The notes: generated by a model from the letters alone, not told the origin. DNA of 64,000 nucleotides from Amycolatopsis sp. 195334CR (GCF_017309385.1 NZ_JAFJMJ010000001.1:1674001-1738000), one strand, 5' to 3'. Shown: positions 27,168 through 37,142, counted from the first letter of the stretch. Numbers and translations: made by a program.

Positions 27168-29330
27168 GTGATGCGTTTCGGTTCGTCCTCGGGCAAGGGT
27201 CGTGCCGGGAAGAAGGGCAAGCGCAAGTGGACCCCGGAACCCGGTAGCACCCGGCACGAGTCGCCACCCCCGCCGCCGCCCCCGCGCGAGCGGCCGCCGA
27301 CGCGCGTCATGCCGGCCTCGGAGCCGGAGTTCCCCACGCGCTGGGCGGCCGAGGCCGACCAGCGGGCGCGTGGGGTGCCGCCCGCCGAGCAGAGCTACCC
27401 GCACTCACGGACACCCGCCGCCGACTACCCGCCGCGCCCGGCAGAGCAGAGTTACCCGCACTCGCGCACGCCCGCGTCGGACTACCCGCCGCGCGCGGCG
27501 GAGCAAAGCTATCCGCAGTCCCGCACCCCCGCGTCCGACTATCCGCCGCGTGACTTCCCGCCGCGGCGAGGGCCGACGGCGGACGACGCGCCCACCGGTG
27601 CCGTGCCGCAGCAGTCGTACGCGCCCAACCCGGACCACTTCTACACCCAGCCCGTCCGCCGCGACCGCGATCGCGAACGGCAGGCACCTCCCCCGCCACC
27701 GCCACCGCGCCCCGGCACCCGCTCGAACCTGCCGCCGGTCCCGCCGCCCCCGCTCAACCGCCCGCGCGGCCACTCCGGTGAGCACGAGCGCTACGACACC
27801 GGCGGCTTCGCGAACGAACAGCAGCGCCGCTCCTTCGAAGAGTCCGAGCACGGCACCGGGGATCAGCCAGCCGCGCACGGCTTCGAAGGGCCACCACCCG
27901 CCGCGGGCAAGAGCATGCCCCGGCTGCCCAAGAAGCTGACCGTGACCAGGGTCGCCGCGCTGCGCAGCCGTCAGCTGACCGGCCAGGCGGTGGACGCCTT
28001 CCAGCGCGCGGCCAAGGCCGACGGCGCGGACAAGTCCGGGCTGACCTCGCTGACCTACGCCACCATGCTCAACTACGCCAGCGACGCCGCGATGGCGATC
28101 GCGCTGGCGAACACCCTGTTCTTCGCCGCCAGCAGCGGCGAGAGCAAGGGCAAGGTGGCGCTGTACCTGCTCATCACCATCGCGCCGTTCGCGCTGGTCG
28201 CGCCGGTGATCGGGCCGGCGCTCGACCGCATCCAGCGCGGGCGGCGGCTGGCCATGTGCGCCACCTCGGCAGGCCAGGCGCTGATGTGCGTGTTCATGGC
28301 GCTGCACTTCGACGACTGGGGCCTGTACCCGGCGGCGCTGGGCAAGATGGTGCTGTCCAAATCGTTCATGGTGCTGAAGTCCTCGGTGACGCCACGCGTG
28401 CTGCCACCGGAGATCACGCTGTCCAAGACGAACGCGAGACTCACCGTGTTCGGCCTGGTGGCCGGGGGTGCGTTCGGCGCGATAGCGGCCGGGATCAACG
28501 GCATCTTCGACTCCTCGGGCGCGTTGTGGTTCACCGCGGTGATCTGCGTGGTCGGCGCGGTGCAGGCGATGCGCATCCCGTCGTGGGTCGAGGTGACCGA
28601 GGGCGAGGTGCCCGCGTCGCTGGGCGCGCACCCGCAGAAGAAGAAACGCCAGCCGATGGGCCGCCAGATCGTGGTCTCGTTGTGGGCCAACGGCTCCATC
28701 CGGCTGGTCACCGGCTTCCTGTTCCTGTTCGCCGCGTTCGCGGTGAAGGCGCAGACCGAGGGCAGCGGGCAGAGCCCGTTCATGCAGTTGCTGCTGCTCG
28801 GCGTGATCGGCGGCGCGGCGGGCGTCGGCGGGTTCATCGGCAACGCGCTGGGCTCGCGGATGACCTTCGGCAAACCCGACCAGGTGGTGATCGGCTGCGC
28901 GGCCGCGACGCTGGCGTCGACCGTACTGGCCGCGATACTGGCCGGGCTGGCCACCGCGGCCATCGTCGGCCTGGTCGGCGCGACGGCGAGCGCGCTGGCG
29001 AAGATCAGCCTCGACGCGGTGATCCAGGCCGACCTGCCGGAGGAGTCACGCGCGTCGGCGTTCGGCCGCTCGGAGACCGTGCTGCAGCTGGCCTGGTGCT
29101 TCGGCGGGGCGGTCGGCCTGCTGCTGCCGCCGAGCTACTGGATCGGCTTCCTGGTGATCTCCGCGCTGCTGGCGATCGGTGTGGTGCAGACGATGCTGGT
29201 GCACCGCGGCAGCTCGCTCATCCCCGGCCTCGGCGGTGACCGTCCACTTCGGCCGGACGCGACCAGTACCCCGCCGCGTGGCGTGCGCAGCGGGGGACCG
29301 GCTCCGTCGCGCGAAGAGGCGGGCTCGTAG
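27168..29330 (+). CDS. MFS-like membrane protein with long proline-rich N-terminus (Rv0876c-like)
   Basis: A 720-residue protein. Residues 1-250 are a disordered, Pro/Arg/Tyr-rich cytoplasmic tail with a three-fold repeat (EQSYPHSRTPAADYPPR and two variants at about 67-130). Residues 290-700 hold about twelve helices of an MFS fold, including NTLFFAASSGESKGKVALYL. Rv0876c has the same position and general design. Substrate unknown; the tail suggests protein interactions. GTG start (27168), with ATG next; CAGGAT seven bases upstream suggests a leaderless mRNA. Confidence 0.85.
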   Translation: MMRFGSSSGKGRAGKKGKRKWTPEPGSTRHESPPPPPPPRERPPTRVMPASEPEFPTRWAAEADQRARGVPPAEQSYPHSRTPAADYPPRPAEQSYPHSRTPASDYPPRAAEQSYPQSRTPASDYPPRDFPPRRGPTADDAPTGAVPQQSYAPNPDHFYTQPVRRDRDRERQAPPPPPPPRPGTRSNLPPVPPPPLNRPRGHSGEHERYDTGGFANEQQRRSFEESEHGTGDQPAAHGFEGPPPAAGKSMPRLPKKLTVTRVAALRSRQLTGQAVDAFQRAAKADGADKSGLTSLTYATMLNYASDAAMAIALANTLFFAASSGESKGKVALYLLITIAPFALVAPVIGPALDRIQRGRRLAMCATSAGQALMCVFMALHFDDWGLYPAALGKMVLSKSFMVLKSSVTPRVLPPEITLSKTNARLTVFGLVAGGAFGAIAAGINGIFDSSGALWFTAVICVVGAVQAMRIPSWVEVTEGEVPASLGAHPQKKKRQPMGRQIVVSLWANGSIRLVTGFLFLFAAFAVKAQTEGSGQSPFMQLLLLGVIGGAAGVGGFIGNALGSRMTFGKPDQVVIGCAAATLASTVLAAILAGLATAAIVGLVGATASALAKISLDAVIQADLPEESRASAFGRSETVLQLAWCFGGAVGLLLPPSYWIGFLVISALLAIGVVQTMLVHRGSSLIPGLGGDRPLRPDATSTPPRGVRSGGPAPSREEAGS

Positions 29331-29340
29331 AGTCCTGGTC

Positions 29341-29841
29341 ATGCGTCGTCTCGGTGTTGTTGCCGTTCTCGCCGGTGGTGCGTTCGCGCTGTCCGGCTGC
29401 TCCCCGGTGCCTCCGCCCGAGGTGACCTTCTTCGCCGACGGCAACACCGTGCGGACCGGCCCGTTCATCCACTGCGACGCCCGCGTGGCGTCCTGCGAGC
29501 AGAACGACGGCGCCGAGGCGCGGCTGAAGGTGCGTCCCGGCAAGCCGGTGCAGATCTCGCTGCCGAAGGAGATCGTCGACACGCCGTGGCTGGTCAACGT
29601 CCAGTACTCGGACGCGGCGGGCAACCTGCAGCCGGTGAAGCAGGAGTTCTTCTCCCCCGGCAAGCAGCACGCCTACACCGCCACCGCCGGTCCCGGGGAC
29701 CAGCTGGTGGTGGTGGAGATCCAGCAGATCAGCGCGGCCACCGCGATCGACGGCACCGGCGCGGCCATCGAGGACGAGCAGGGCAACCCGCAGCTGGTCG
29801 TGCGCGGGATCTGGACCCTGCAGATCGAGCCGGCGGCTTAG
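29341..29841 (+). CDS. DUF2771-type lipoprotein (Rv0877-like)
   Basis: A 166-residue lipoprotein with signal [17 protein letters not shown] (lipobox Cys at 20). The mature part is beta-rich with a Cys pair ([13 protein letters not shown]) and ends WTLQIEPAA. Position directly after the MFS gene matches Rv0876c-Rv0877. Function unknown. TAGAGT overlapping the MFS stop lies seven bases before the ATG, so it may have its own leaderless promoter. It overlaps the 3' end of the convergent cold-shock gene by four bases. Confidence 0.82.
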   Translation: MRRLGVVAVLAGGAFALSGCSPVPPPEVTFFADGNTVRTGPFIHCDARVASCEQNDGAEARLKVRPGKPVQISLPKEIVDTPWLVNVQYSDAAGNLQPVKQEFFSPGKQHAYTATAGPGDQLVVVEIQQISAATAIDGTGAAIEDEQGNPQLVVRGIWTLQIEPAA

Positions 29842-30224
29842 GGGTCGAGGTCCCGCGCGACCGCGCGCATGATCTCGGCGATCTGCTTGGTGTGCTTGCG
29901 GTCCGGGTAGCGGTTGCGCCGCAGGTCCGGCTGCACCTTGAGTTCGAGCAGCTTGATCATGTCCTCGATCAGGCCGTGCAGTTCCTCCGCGGGACGGCGC
30001 CGGGCCTCGGCCACCGACGGCGGCGGGTCGAGCAGCCGGACCGACAGCGCCTGCGGGCCGCGGCGGCCGTCGGCCACCCCGAACTCCAGCCGCTGGCCGG
30101 GCTTGAGCGCCGCTACGCCCTGCGGTAGCGCGTCTTTCCGGATGTAGACGTCCGCTCCGCCATCCTGGGTGACGAAACCGAAACCCTTCTCCGCGCTGTA
30201 CCACTTGACCTTGCCGGTCGGCAC
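29838..30224 (-). CDS. Cold-shock domain protein, CspB-like with C-terminal extension
   Basis: A 128-residue nucleic-acid-binding protein. The cold-shock domain (about 1-65) has RNP1 KGFGFV and RNP2 DVYIRK; it binds single-stranded RNA or DNA. A 60-residue helical extension ([20 protein letters not shown] and later [17 protein letters not shown]) is found in the actinobacterial type (Rv0871). The GTG at 30224 gives the family N-terminus ([12 protein letters not shown]) and has GAGGG upstream; a frame starting at 30245 adds seven residues. Confidence 0.9.
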   Translation of the reverse strand: MPTGKVKWYSAEKGFGFVTQDGGADVYIRKDALPQGVAALKPGQRLEFGVADGRRGPQALSVRLLDPPPSVAEARRRPAEELHGLIEDMIKLLELKVQPDLRRNRYPDRKHTKQIAEIMRAVARDLDP

Positions 30225-30389
30225 TGCCCTCACCCGTTCCTTCACTCACGTGTCCCGCGTCGCGCAGCCATGCACGACGAACGCGCGCCAGGGCGTACCC
30301 AGACGCGCGTACCTACAAGCGTATCCCCCACCGTCCGGTGAAGCGAAGCACATACCGGACACGCTCCGTCGCGCTCTAATCTGGAGCGC

Positions 30390-30710
30390 ATGGAGAGGGT
30401 GCCCAGGACCAAGCCGTTGCTGATGCGTGCCGGGATCGGCCTGTTCGCCGTCGGCATGCTGGCGGTGCTCGCCGTTTTCGTGCTGTTCGCGGCCGGTCTG
30501 GAGGACCTGCCCGTCTGGCTGAGCGCGGCGGCCGGCGTGATCACCCCGCTGGGGCTCGGGCTGGGCCTGTGGGCCCTGATCCGCGAGCACCGGAAGGCCG
30601 CGAAGAAGGCTTCGCAGCCTTCGGCTACGGCCACGGCCGCGGCTTCGGCTTCGGCGCCGACCTCGGCTGAGGAGTCCGAGGCCCCGGCCGACCAGGCCAA
30701 GCGCGGCTAG
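30390..30710 (+). CDS. Small membrane protein, two TM helices, Ala/Ser-rich tail
   Basis: I do not recognise this gene. The 106-residue product has two hydrophobic helices (IGLFAVGMLAVLAVFVLFAA and LSAAAGVITPLGLGLGLWAL) and a low-complexity Ala/Ser/Glu tail. TAATCT lies seven bases before the ATG, a convincing leaderless promoter, which supports it being real. The stop overlaps the convergent HAD gene by four bases. Confidence 0.7.
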   Translation: MERVPRTKPLLMRAGIGLFAVGMLAVLAVFVLFAAGLEDLPVWLSAAAGVITPLGLGLGLWALIREHRKAAKKASQPSATATAAASASAPTSAEESEAPADQAKRG

Positions 30711-31309
30711 CGCTCGGCGAACCAGGCCGGGAACTCGGCCAGGCTGTCGAACACCACGTCCGCGCCTGCCTCCACCAGCTCGTCCCGGTCGCACGGGCCC
30801 GTGGTCACCCCGACCGCCACCGCCCCGGCGGCCAGTGCGCCGTTGATGTCACCCAGGTGGTCGCCCACGTAGATCCCGGCGCCGTGTTCGGTGAGGGCGG
30901 CGGCCTTCCCGGTCGACCACAGCTCGCCGACCAGCACGTCCACCTCGAAACCGAGTGCCTTGATGTGCAGCGCGGCGTTCGGCCCGAACTTGCCGGTGAC
31001 CACCACCGTGCGCCCACCCGCGCGGTGCACCGCGTCCAGCGCGGCGTGCGCGCCGGGCAGCGCCACCGTGCTCGGCACCACGATCTCCGGGTAGATCTCG
31101 CGGAAGCGGTCGACCAGCCCGGGGATGCGTTCCTCCGGCGCCTCGAACCCGCGCAACACGGCGTCCAACGGCGGGCCGAGGTTCGCGGCGAACTGCTCAC
31201 CGTCGAGCGGGAGGCCCGATTCCTCGGCGAGCGCGTCGAGCGCCGCGACCATGCCGGGCCGCGGATCGATCAAGGTCATATCGAGGTCGAACCCCACAGT
31301 GATCCCCAC
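30707..31309 (-). CDS. HAD-family hydrolase (phosphatase, Gph-like)
   Basis: A 200-residue haloacid dehalogenase-type phosphatase. Motif I is FDLDMTLID (nucleophile and general-acid Asp), motif II TVVVTGK, motif III Lys region GELWSTGKAAAL and motif IV IYVGDHLGDINGA. The helical cap lies between motifs I and II, as in phosphoglycolate phosphatase. Substrate cannot be told. GTG start. Confidence 0.88.
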   Translation of the reverse strand: MGITVGFDLDMTLIDPRPGMVAALDALAEESGLPLDGEQFAANLGPPLDAVLRGFEAPEERIPGLVDRFREIYPEIVVPSTVALPGAHAALDAVHRAGGRTVVVTGKFGPNAALHIKALGFEVDVLVGELWSTGKAAALTEHGAGIYVGDHLGDINGALAAGAVAVGVTTGPCDRDELVEAGADVVFDSLAEFPAWFAER

Positions 31310-31356
31310 GCCTGCACGGTAGCGGACTGGACAACCGATCGGACGACGTCAACGCT

Positions 31357-31383
31357 CTTGACATACAGTCGCCCTGTGTCAAG
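31357..31383. promoter_or_regulatory. Inverted repeat operator before tetR-R2lox
   Basis: CTTGACA (31357-31363) and TGTCAAG (31377-31383) are complementary and 13 bases apart, ending eight bases before the tetR GTG; weaker symmetry continues inside (ACAG/CTGT). The left arm contains a TTGACA -35 hexamer. It is a good candidate for autoregulation by the TetR protein. Confidence 0.65.
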
Positions 31384-31391
31384 CTGGGGAT

Positions 31392-32012
31392 GTGTCCGAG
31401 GTCACTTCCTTCACCCAGCGAGCCAAGGCCTCCCTGCGCGAGGAACTGCTCGTCGCGACCACCGACCTGCTGATCGAGAAGGGCTACGCGGCGCTGCGGA
31501 TGGTCGACGTGGCCACGCGCGTCGGCGTGAGCAGGCAGACGCTCTACAACGAGTTCGGCACCAAGGCCGCGCTGGTGGAAGCGGTCGCCCTGCGCACGAC
31601 GGCGGAGTTCCTCGACGGCATCCACCAGCGCCTCGACGCCGCACCCGACCTGCTCGACGGCGTGCGCGCGGCCACCGTGTTCACCATCGAGCACGCGCGG
31701 GAGAACCCGCTGGTCGCCGCCGCGCTCGGCACCGGGCCGGCGGAGGACCTCCTGCCGCTGCTGACCACCCGCGCCGAACCCGTGCTGCGCGCCGCCGCCG
31801 ACGCGGCCGCCGAGCACTACCGTTCGCGCACCCCACGGCTCAGCGACGAGCACGCGGAACTGCTCGCGGAGACCGTGGTCCGGCTCAACCTGAGCCACCT
31901 CGTGCTGCCGACGCACTCCCCCGCCGACGCGGCGGACCAGGTGTGCGCGGTGATCGCCCCGGCGATCGAGCGGTACACGTCCACAGCGTCCACAGCGTCC
32001 ACAATGGAGTGA
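31392..32012 (+). CDS. TetR-family regulator upstream of R2lox (Rv0232-like)
   Basis: A 206-residue TetR regulator. Helix-turn-helix: [20 protein letters not shown] to [23 protein letters not shown] start. It ends seven bases before the R2lox gene, as Rv0232 precedes Rv0233, so the two are co-transcribed. Ligand unknown, presumably lipid-like given the R2lox ligand. Confidence 0.92.
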   Translation: MSEVTSFTQRAKASLREELLVATTDLLIEKGYAALRMVDVATRVGVSRQTLYNEFGTKAALVEAVALRTTAEFLDGIHQRLDAAPDLLDGVRAATVFTIEHARENPLVAAALGTGPAEDLLPLLTTRAEPVLRAAADAAAEHYRSRTPRLSDEHAELLAETVVRLNLSHLVLPTHSPADAADQVCAVIAPAIERYTSTASTASTME

Positions 32013-32019
32013 GGGGCTC

Positions 32020-32982
32020 ATGACCACCACCGAGCTGCGCAGCGGCTTCAGTTCCCTGCGCCGGGGCGGACTCAACTGGGACTCGTTCCCGCTGCGCCTG
32101 TTCGTCAAGGGCAACGCCAAGTTCTGGAACCCGGCGGACATCGACTTCAGCCAGGACGCCGCCGACTGGCGGACGCTCACCGACGAGGAACGGCGGTCGG
32201 CGACCTTCCTGTGCGCCCAGTTCATCGCCGGTGAGGAGGCGGTGACCGAGGACATCCAGCCGTTCATGAAGGCGATGGCCGCCACCGGCCGCTTCGGCGA
32301 CGAGATGTACCTGAGCCAGTTCTGCTTCGAGGAGGCCAAGCACACCGAGGTGTTCCGCCGGTGGATGGACGCGGTCGGACTGACCGAGGACCTGCACCCG
32401 TACGTGGCGGAGAACCCGCACTACCGCAAGCTGTTCTACGAGGAGCTGCCGCAGTCGCTCGGCGTGCTGGCCGACGACCCGAGCCCGGTGAACCAGATCC
32501 GCGCGAGCGTCACCTACAACCACGTCGTCGAGGGCAGCCTGGCGCTGACCGGGTACTACGCGTGGCAGAAGGTGTGCACCACCCGGAACATCCTGCCCGG
32601 CATGCAGGAACTCGTCCGCCGCATCGGTGACGACGAGCGGCGGCACATGGCCTGGGGCACCTTCACCTGCCGACGGCACGTCGCCGCGGACGACTCGCTG
32701 TGGGAGGTGGTGCAGCAGCGGATGGGCGAGTTGCTGCCGCACGCGCTGGGCATGATCCAGTGGGTGAACGAGCAGTTCGAGGAGCCGCGGCCGTTCGACA
32801 ACGATCCGCAGGAGTTCATCTCCTACGCCGCCGACCGCGCGCAGCGGCGGCTGGGCGCGATCGAGTCGGCGCGCGGGACCCCGGTGGAGCAGATCGACCT
32901 GGACTACACCCCGGAGATCCTGGAAGACACCTTCGGCGAAGAGGACGCGAAGGCCTTCGCGGAAGTGGTGGCCCCGGCCTGA
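32020..32982 (+). CDS. R2-like ligand-binding oxidase (R2lox), Mn/Fe type
   Basis: A 320-residue ferritin-like protein homologous to Rv0233. R2lox builds a Mn/Fe centre, binds a long-chain fatty acid and forms a Val-Tyr ether crosslink on O2 activation; its physiological reaction is unknown. Offset by four residues from Rv0233, the ligands E72, E105, H108, E171, E206 and H209 and the crosslink pair V75 and Y166 are all present. It is not a ribonucleotide reductase subunit despite common labels. It is translated with the TetR gene and followed by a class II palindrome. Confidence 0.93.
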   Translation: MTTTELRSGFSSLRRGGLNWDSFPLRLFVKGNAKFWNPADIDFSQDAADWRTLTDEERRSATFLCAQFIAGEEAVTEDIQPFMKAMAATGRFGDEMYLSQFCFEEAKHTEVFRRWMDAVGLTEDLHPYVAENPHYRKLFYEELPQSLGVLADDPSPVNQIRASVTYNHVVEGSLALTGYYAWQKVCTTRNILPGMQELVRRIGDDERRHMAWGTFTCRRHVAADDSLWEVVQQRMGELLPHALGMIQWVNEQFEEPRPFDNDPQEFISYAADRAQRRLGAIESARGTPVEQIDLDYTPEILEDTFGEEDAKAFAEVVAPA

Positions 32983-32986
32983 CGAT

Positions 32987-33041
32987 TGCTATGAGTGGGG
33001 CATTACTTGCAATCAACGCTAGTAATGCCCCACTCATAGCA
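32987..33041. repeat. Palindromic repeat, class II
   Basis: A 55-bp palindrome: arm GCTATGAGTGGGGCATTACT (32988-33007), 13-base centre TGCAATCAACGCT, complementary arm (33021-33040). It sits between the convergent ends of R2lox and the acyl-CoA synthetase. Arm length, centre length, outer GCT and centre ends (TGC, CGCT) equal those of class I, while the arm matches at 13 of 20 positions. Confidence 0.95.
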
Positions 33042-33053
33042 TTCGGCCGCCGA

Positions 33054-34697
33054 TCAGGCGTGGCGTGAGGAGGCGGCTGCCTCCAGGCCCAGCAGGGTCA
33101 CCGCCTGCTCCCGCATCTCGACCTTCCGCACCTTCCCGGTCACCGTCATCGGGAACTCGTCGACCACGTGCACGTACCGCGGGATCTTGTAGTGCGCCAG
33201 CTTCCCCGTGCAGAACTCCCGCAGCGACTCGGCGGTCAGCTCCGCGGCACCCTCCCGCAGGCGCACCCACGCCATCAGTTCCTCCCCGTAGCGCGCGTCC
33301 GGCACGCCGATCACCTGCGCGTCCAGCACATCCGGGTGCGTGTACAGGAACTCCTCGATCTCCCGCGGGTACACGTTCTCCCCACCCCGGATCACCATGT
33401 CCTTGATCCGCCCGGTGATGTTCACGTACCCCTCGTCGTCCATCACGGCGAGGTCGCCGGTGTGCATCCACCTCGCGGCGTCGATCACCTCGGCGGTCTT
33501 CTCCGGCTGGTCCCAGTACCCCAGCATCACCGAGTACCCGCGCGTGCACAGCTCCCCCGGCTCCCCGCGCGGCACCGACAACCCCGTCTCCGGGTCGACC
33601 ACCTTCACCTCCAGGTGCGGCCCCACCCGGCCGACGGTGGACACCCGGCGCTCCACCGAATCGTCCGCCCGCGTCTGCGTGGACACCGGCGAGGTCTCGG
33701 TCATGCCGTAGCAGATCGACACCTCCGCCATGCCCATCCGCTCGATCACCTGCTTCATCACCTCGACCGGGCACGGTGAACCGGCCATGATCCCGGTGCG
33801 CAGGCTGCTCAGGTCGTAGCTGTCGAAGTCCGGTTCGGACAGTTCCGCGATGAACATCGTCGGCACGCCGTACAGCGAGGTGCACCGCTCGGCCTGCACC
33901 GCCTCCAGCGCCGCCTTCGGTTCGAAGGCCTGCGACGGGATCACCATGCACGCCCCGTGCGTGGTCGCCGCGAGATTGCCCATCACCATGCCGAAGCAGT
34001 GGTAGAAGGGCACCGGGATGCAGATCCGGTCGACCTCGGTGTACCCGCACAGCTCACCGACGAAGAACCCGTTGTTCAGGATGTTGTGGTGCGAGAGCGT
34101 GGCGCCCTTGGGAAAACCGGTGGTGCCCGAGGTGTACTGGATGTTGATCGGGTCGTCCGCGCCGAGCGTGGCGCCGATCTCGGCCAGCCGGTCGGCATCG
34201 ACCTCGTTGTCCAGCAAGGAATCCCACGCCGGCGTGCCGAGCAGCACCACGTGCTCCAGCCCGGGGCACTCCGGCCGCACCCGCTCGATCATGCCCGCGT
34301 AGTCGGAGGTCTTGAACGACTCGGCGGCCACCAGCAGCCGGACCCCGGCCTGGTTGAGCACGAACTTCAGCTCGTGCGAGCGGTAGGCCGGGTTGATGTT
34401 GACCAGGATCGCGCCGATCTTCGCGGTGGCGTACTGGATCAGCGTCCACTCGGCACGGTTGGGCGACCAGATGCCCACCCGGTCACCCTTGGTGATGCCG
34501 AGGCCGAGCAGGCCGAGCGCGAGCGCGTCCACGTCGGCGGCCAGTTCGGCGTAGGTCCACCGGCGGCCGGTGAGCCGTTCGACCAGCGCGTCGCGGTCGC
34601 CGAAGGCGGCCACCGTGCGCGCCAGGTTGTCGCCGATGGTGTCGCCGAGCAGGGGCACGTCGGAGGTTCCGGAGGAGTAGCTTGGCACGGCGGGCAT
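33054..34697 (-). CDS. AMP-dependent acyl-CoA synthetase (FadD-like)
   Basis: A 547-residue adenylate-forming enzyme that activates a carboxylic acid with ATP and transfers it to CoA. Motifs: P-loop-like [18 protein letters not shown], core [10 protein letters not shown], hinge region [20 protein letters not shown] and the catalytic Lys in [14 protein letters not shown]. Closest in layout to medium/long-chain fatty acyl-CoA synthetases. The ATG at 34697 has AGGAGG upstream. It ends near the class II palindrome and is divergent from phzF. Confidence 0.92.
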   Translation of the reverse strand: MPAVPSYSSGTSDVPLLGDTIGDNLARTVAAFGDRDALVERLTGRRWTYAELAADVDALALGLLGLGITKGDRVGIWSPNRAEWTLIQYATAKIGAILVNINPAYRSHELKFVLNQAGVRLLVAAESFKTSDYAGMIERVRPECPGLEHVVLLGTPAWDSLLDNEVDADRLAEIGATLGADDPINIQYTSGTTGFPKGATLSHHNILNNGFFVGELCGYTEVDRICIPVPFYHCFGMVMGNLAATTHGACMVIPSQAFEPKAALEAVQAERCTSLYGVPTMFIAELSEPDFDSYDLSSLRTGIMAGSPCPVEVMKQVIERMGMAEVSICYGMTETSPVSTQTRADDSVERRVSTVGRVGPHLEVKVVDPETGLSVPRGEPGELCTRGYSVMLGYWDQPEKTAEVIDAARWMHTGDLAVMDDEGYVNITGRIKDMVIRGGENVYPREIEEFLYTHPDVLDAQVIGVPDARYGEELMAWVRLREGAAELTAESLREFCTGKLAHYKIPRYVHVVDEFPMTVTGKVRKVEMREQAVTLLGLEAAASSRHA

Positions 34698-34747
34698 GGG
34701 GCCTCCTGCGAGTCGACGGTGACGCACTGCTCAGCTTAAATCGGAGT

Positions 34748-35518
34748 ATGCGGATGTACCTCGTGGACTCGTTCACCGATCGCGCCTTCGCCGGGAACCC
34801 GGCGGGCGTGGTGCTACTCGACTCCCCCGCCGACGAAGCCTGGATGCAGTCGGTGGCCGCGGAGCTGAAGCACTCCGAGACTGCCTTCGTGGTCACCACC
34901 GCCGAAGGCGCCAAGCCGTTGCGCTGGTTCACCCCGGTCGCCGAGGTCGCCCTGTGCGGGCACGCCACCCTGGCCACCGCGCACGTGCTCGGCGGCGACC
35001 AGGTGTTCAGCACCCTGAGCGGCGACCTGCGCTGCACCTCGGCCGACGGCTGGGTGCGGATGGACTTCCCGGCCGACCCGTCCGAAGCGGTGGCCGTCGA
35101 CCCCGCCGCCGCGCTGCCCGGGGTGACCGTCGAGCACGTCGCCAAGGGGAAGTTCGACCTGCTGGTGGTCGCCGAGAACGCGGCGCAGGTGCGCGGGTTG
35201 CGGCCGGACCTCGACGCGATCCGGGCGATATCTTCCTCGGACGTCCGCGGGATGACCGTCACCGCGCCCGGCGACCGCGACGGGATCGACTTCGTCAGCC
35301 GGTTCTTCGCCCCGGCGAAGGGGGTCGACGAGGACCCGGTGACCGGTTCGGCGCACTGCACGCTGGCGCCCTACTGGGCCGCCCGCCTCGGCCGGGACGA
35401 ACTGGTCGGCGAGCAGGCGTCACCACGTGGTGGAGTCGTGCGTGTGGCACTGGACGGGGACCGCGTCACCCTGGCCGGCCAGGCCGTGACCGTGTTCTCC
35501 GGCGAACTCAGCGCTTGA
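34748..35518 (+). CDS. PhzF-family isomerase/epimerase
   Basis: A 256-residue protein of the PhzF/diaminopimelate-epimerase fold. It begins YLVDSFTDRAFAGNPAGVVL; the catalytic Glu is in KHSETAFV, and the family signature ends VDEDPVTGSAHCTLAPYW. PhzF itself isomerises DHHA in phenazine synthesis, but no other phz genes are here, so a generic isomerase role is likelier. TTAAAT six bases before the ATG at 34748 supports a leaderless start; ATG 34754 is an alternative. Confidence 0.9.
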   Translation: MRMYLVDSFTDRAFAGNPAGVVLLDSPADEAWMQSVAAELKHSETAFVVTTAEGAKPLRWFTPVAEVALCGHATLATAHVLGGDQVFSTLSGDLRCTSADGWVRMDFPADPSEAVAVDPAAALPGVTVEHVAKGKFDLLVVAENAAQVRGLRPDLDAIRAISSSDVRGMTVTAPGDRDGIDFVSRFFAPAKGVDEDPVTGSAHCTLAPYWAARLGRDELVGEQASPRGGVVRVALDGDRVTLAGQAVTVFSGELSA

Positions 35519-35544
35519 CCCGGACTTCACGGGACAATGGGGAC

Positions 35545-35919
35545 ATGAAGACGATCCTGAACGTCATCTGGCTGGTGCTCTGCGGCTTCTGGATGGCGGT
35601 GGGCTACGCCATCGCGGGGATCATCTGCTGCATCCTGATCATCACCATCCCGTTCGGCCTCGCCTCGTTCCGGATGGCGAACTACGCGCTGTGGCCGTTC
35701 GGCCGGACGCTGGTCGACCGGCGCGGGTCCGGGGTGGCCTCGGTGCTGGGCAACATCATCTGGATCATCGTCGCGGGCTGGTGGCTGGCGATCGGGCACC
35801 TGGTCACCGGGCTGGCGCTGTGCATCACCATCATCGGCATCCCGCTGGGCGTGGCGAACTTCAAGATGATCCCGGTCGCGCTGGTCCCGCTGGGCAAGGA
35901 GATCGTGCCGGTGCCGTGA
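35545..35919 (+). CDS. YccF-domain membrane protein (Rv0870c-like)
   Basis: A 124-residue inner-membrane protein with two YccF repeats. Each repeat has a hydrophobic pair: TILNVIWLVLCGFWMAVGYA then IICCILIITIPFGLASFRMA, and LGNIIWIIVAGWWLAIGHLV then LALCITIIGIPLGVANFKMI. The duplicated CIxIITIP/GIP pattern is diagnostic. Function unknown. GACAAT lies six bases before the ATG. It corresponds to Rv0870c, next to cspB and moaA2 in mycobacteria. Confidence 0.9.
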   Translation: MKTILNVIWLVLCGFWMAVGYAIAGIICCILIITIPFGLASFRMANYALWPFGRTLVDRRGSGVASVLGNIIWIIVAGWWLAIGHLVTGLALCITIIGIPLGVANFKMIPVALVPLGKEIVPVP

Positions 35920-35947
35920 AGGTGGCTTCCACGGCACCGGGAACGGA

Positions 35948-36508
35948 TCAGAACGCGGCTACCGGGGTCTCGTCGTAGAAGCCCCGGAAGTCCGCGGCCG
36001 CGCGCGAACCGGCGAAGTTGGCCTCGACCTCGGCCTTCTCCTTGGCGTTCGGGTTCGGGTTGGCGCACGACACCGGTGCGCTCGAACCCGACATCAGGTC
36101 CTGGCACAGCCCGGTCCGCCGGTCCGGCAGGCCGAAGATGTGGCCGATCTCGTGCGCGGCGATGCGGGTGGTGTTGTAGCCCTGGTTGACCGCCTGCCGC
36201 CCGAACCAGATCTTGCCCCGGCCGAGCGAGTAGGTCTGCGCCCGCGGCCAGCCGTTGTCGGCGACGATGACCAGTGACGCGGGCGATCCCTTGACCAGCC
36301 GGACGTTCTTCACGCTGTTGTTCCACACCGCGGCGCCGGCGTCCACGGCGTCCTTGAACTCCGCCGCGCCGCTCGAGTCGTAGTACACCGTGCGCACGGC
36401 GATTTCGGCTGCCGAGGCGGGCATGCTCGTGGCGACCTGCGAGAGCACGAGCGGGAACAACAGGGCGAGCGCGGCCAGTACCGATCTGAAGGTTTTCCTC
36501 GTCGACAC
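35948..36508 (-). CDS. Secreted snapalysin-like metalloprotease (M7)
   Basis: A 186-residue exported zinc protease. Signal peptide (core VLAALALLFPLVLSQVA, cut near ASAAEI), then a domain of about 150 residues with the metzincin motif HEIGHIFGLPD, in which the two His and the final Asp bind zinc as in Streptomyces snapalysin. The Cys pair (GLCQDLM and VSCANP) probably forms a disulfide. The GTG at 36508 has GAGGAG upstream. It may be cell-wall or milk-protein-type proteolysis; no prodomain or regulator is adjacent. Confidence 0.9.
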   Translation of the reverse strand: MSTRKTFRSVLAALALLFPLVLSQVATSMPASAAEIAVRTVYYDSSGAAEFKDAVDAGAAVWNNSVKNVRLVKGSPASLVIVADNGWPRAQTYSLGRGKIWFGRQAVNQGYNTTRIAAHEIGHIFGLPDRRTGLCQDLMSGSSAPVSCANPNPNAKEKAEVEANFAGSRAAADFRGFYDETPVAAF

Positions 36509-36659
36509 TTGGAACTCCTCACGGGGGGGATACGGGTTCTTCCGTTGTTCCGAGAGAACCGCTCCCACCCGAAACCCTCAAGACCGAGGTTTTCACAGAA
36601 TTGAGGAACCGCAGGCCAGAGGACGCGTGGCGAGCCGATTCCGGCCGAACGTAGGAACC

Positions 36660-37142
36660 ATGCGCAAACTCCTCGTTCTGCTGACCGCGGCCGCCGCGAC
36701 GCTGGTGCTGGGCGCGACGCCCGCGGCCGCCGGCACGGTGACCGTCGACTACCACTGCGCCGTCGGTGGCGGGATCGTCGCCTGGGACGTGCAGTACCGC
36801 ACGACGATCACCGCGCCGGCCACCGTGTCGCAGGGCCAGACCGCCACGGTGACGATCGAGTACACCGGCGTGAAGGACTGGACCACGCACTCGCCGGCCG
36901 GCACCTACACCGGCTGGGGCAGCTTCAAGCTCGGTGGTGCGGCCACCGGCACGATCACCGCGCCCGGCCTGACCAATCCCGAGGTCCAGCCCGGCGAGAA
37001 GATGCGCTTCACCGGCGCGAGCGCGCAGGTTTCCTTCCCCGCCAAGGGTCAGGTCACCTACACGCCCGCCACCTTCAACTACGGCCCGAACTGCATCGTG
37101 TGGAAGCCGGCCGGGGTCGCTGCCACCACGTCAGTCGTCTAA
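36660..37142 (+). CDS. Secreted beta-sandwich protein of unknown function
   Basis: I do not recognise this with confidence. The 160-residue product has a signal peptide (LLVLLTAAAATLVLGATPAA, cut before AGTVTV) and a Thr/Gly-rich beta domain with two Cys (VDYHCAVGG and YGPNCIVW) placed at the two ends, probably a disulfide. The repetitive beta pattern resembles Ig-like actinomycete surface domains. It is divergent from the protease and overlaps the convergent TauD gene by four bases. Confidence 0.7.
   Translation: MRKLLVLLTAAAATLVLGATPAAAGTVTVDYHCAVGGGIVAWDVQYRTTITAPATVSQGQTATVTIEYTGVKDWTTHSPAGTYTGWGSFKLGGAATGTITAPGLTNPEVQPGEKMRFTGASAQVSFPAKGQVTYTPATFNYGPNCIVWKPAGVAATTSVV

Noticed and set aside
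32020..32982. Ribonucleotide reductase small subunit
   Set aside because: Residues match the R2lox family (crosslink Val/Tyr, ligand spacing) rather than class I RNR, and no large subunit is nearby.
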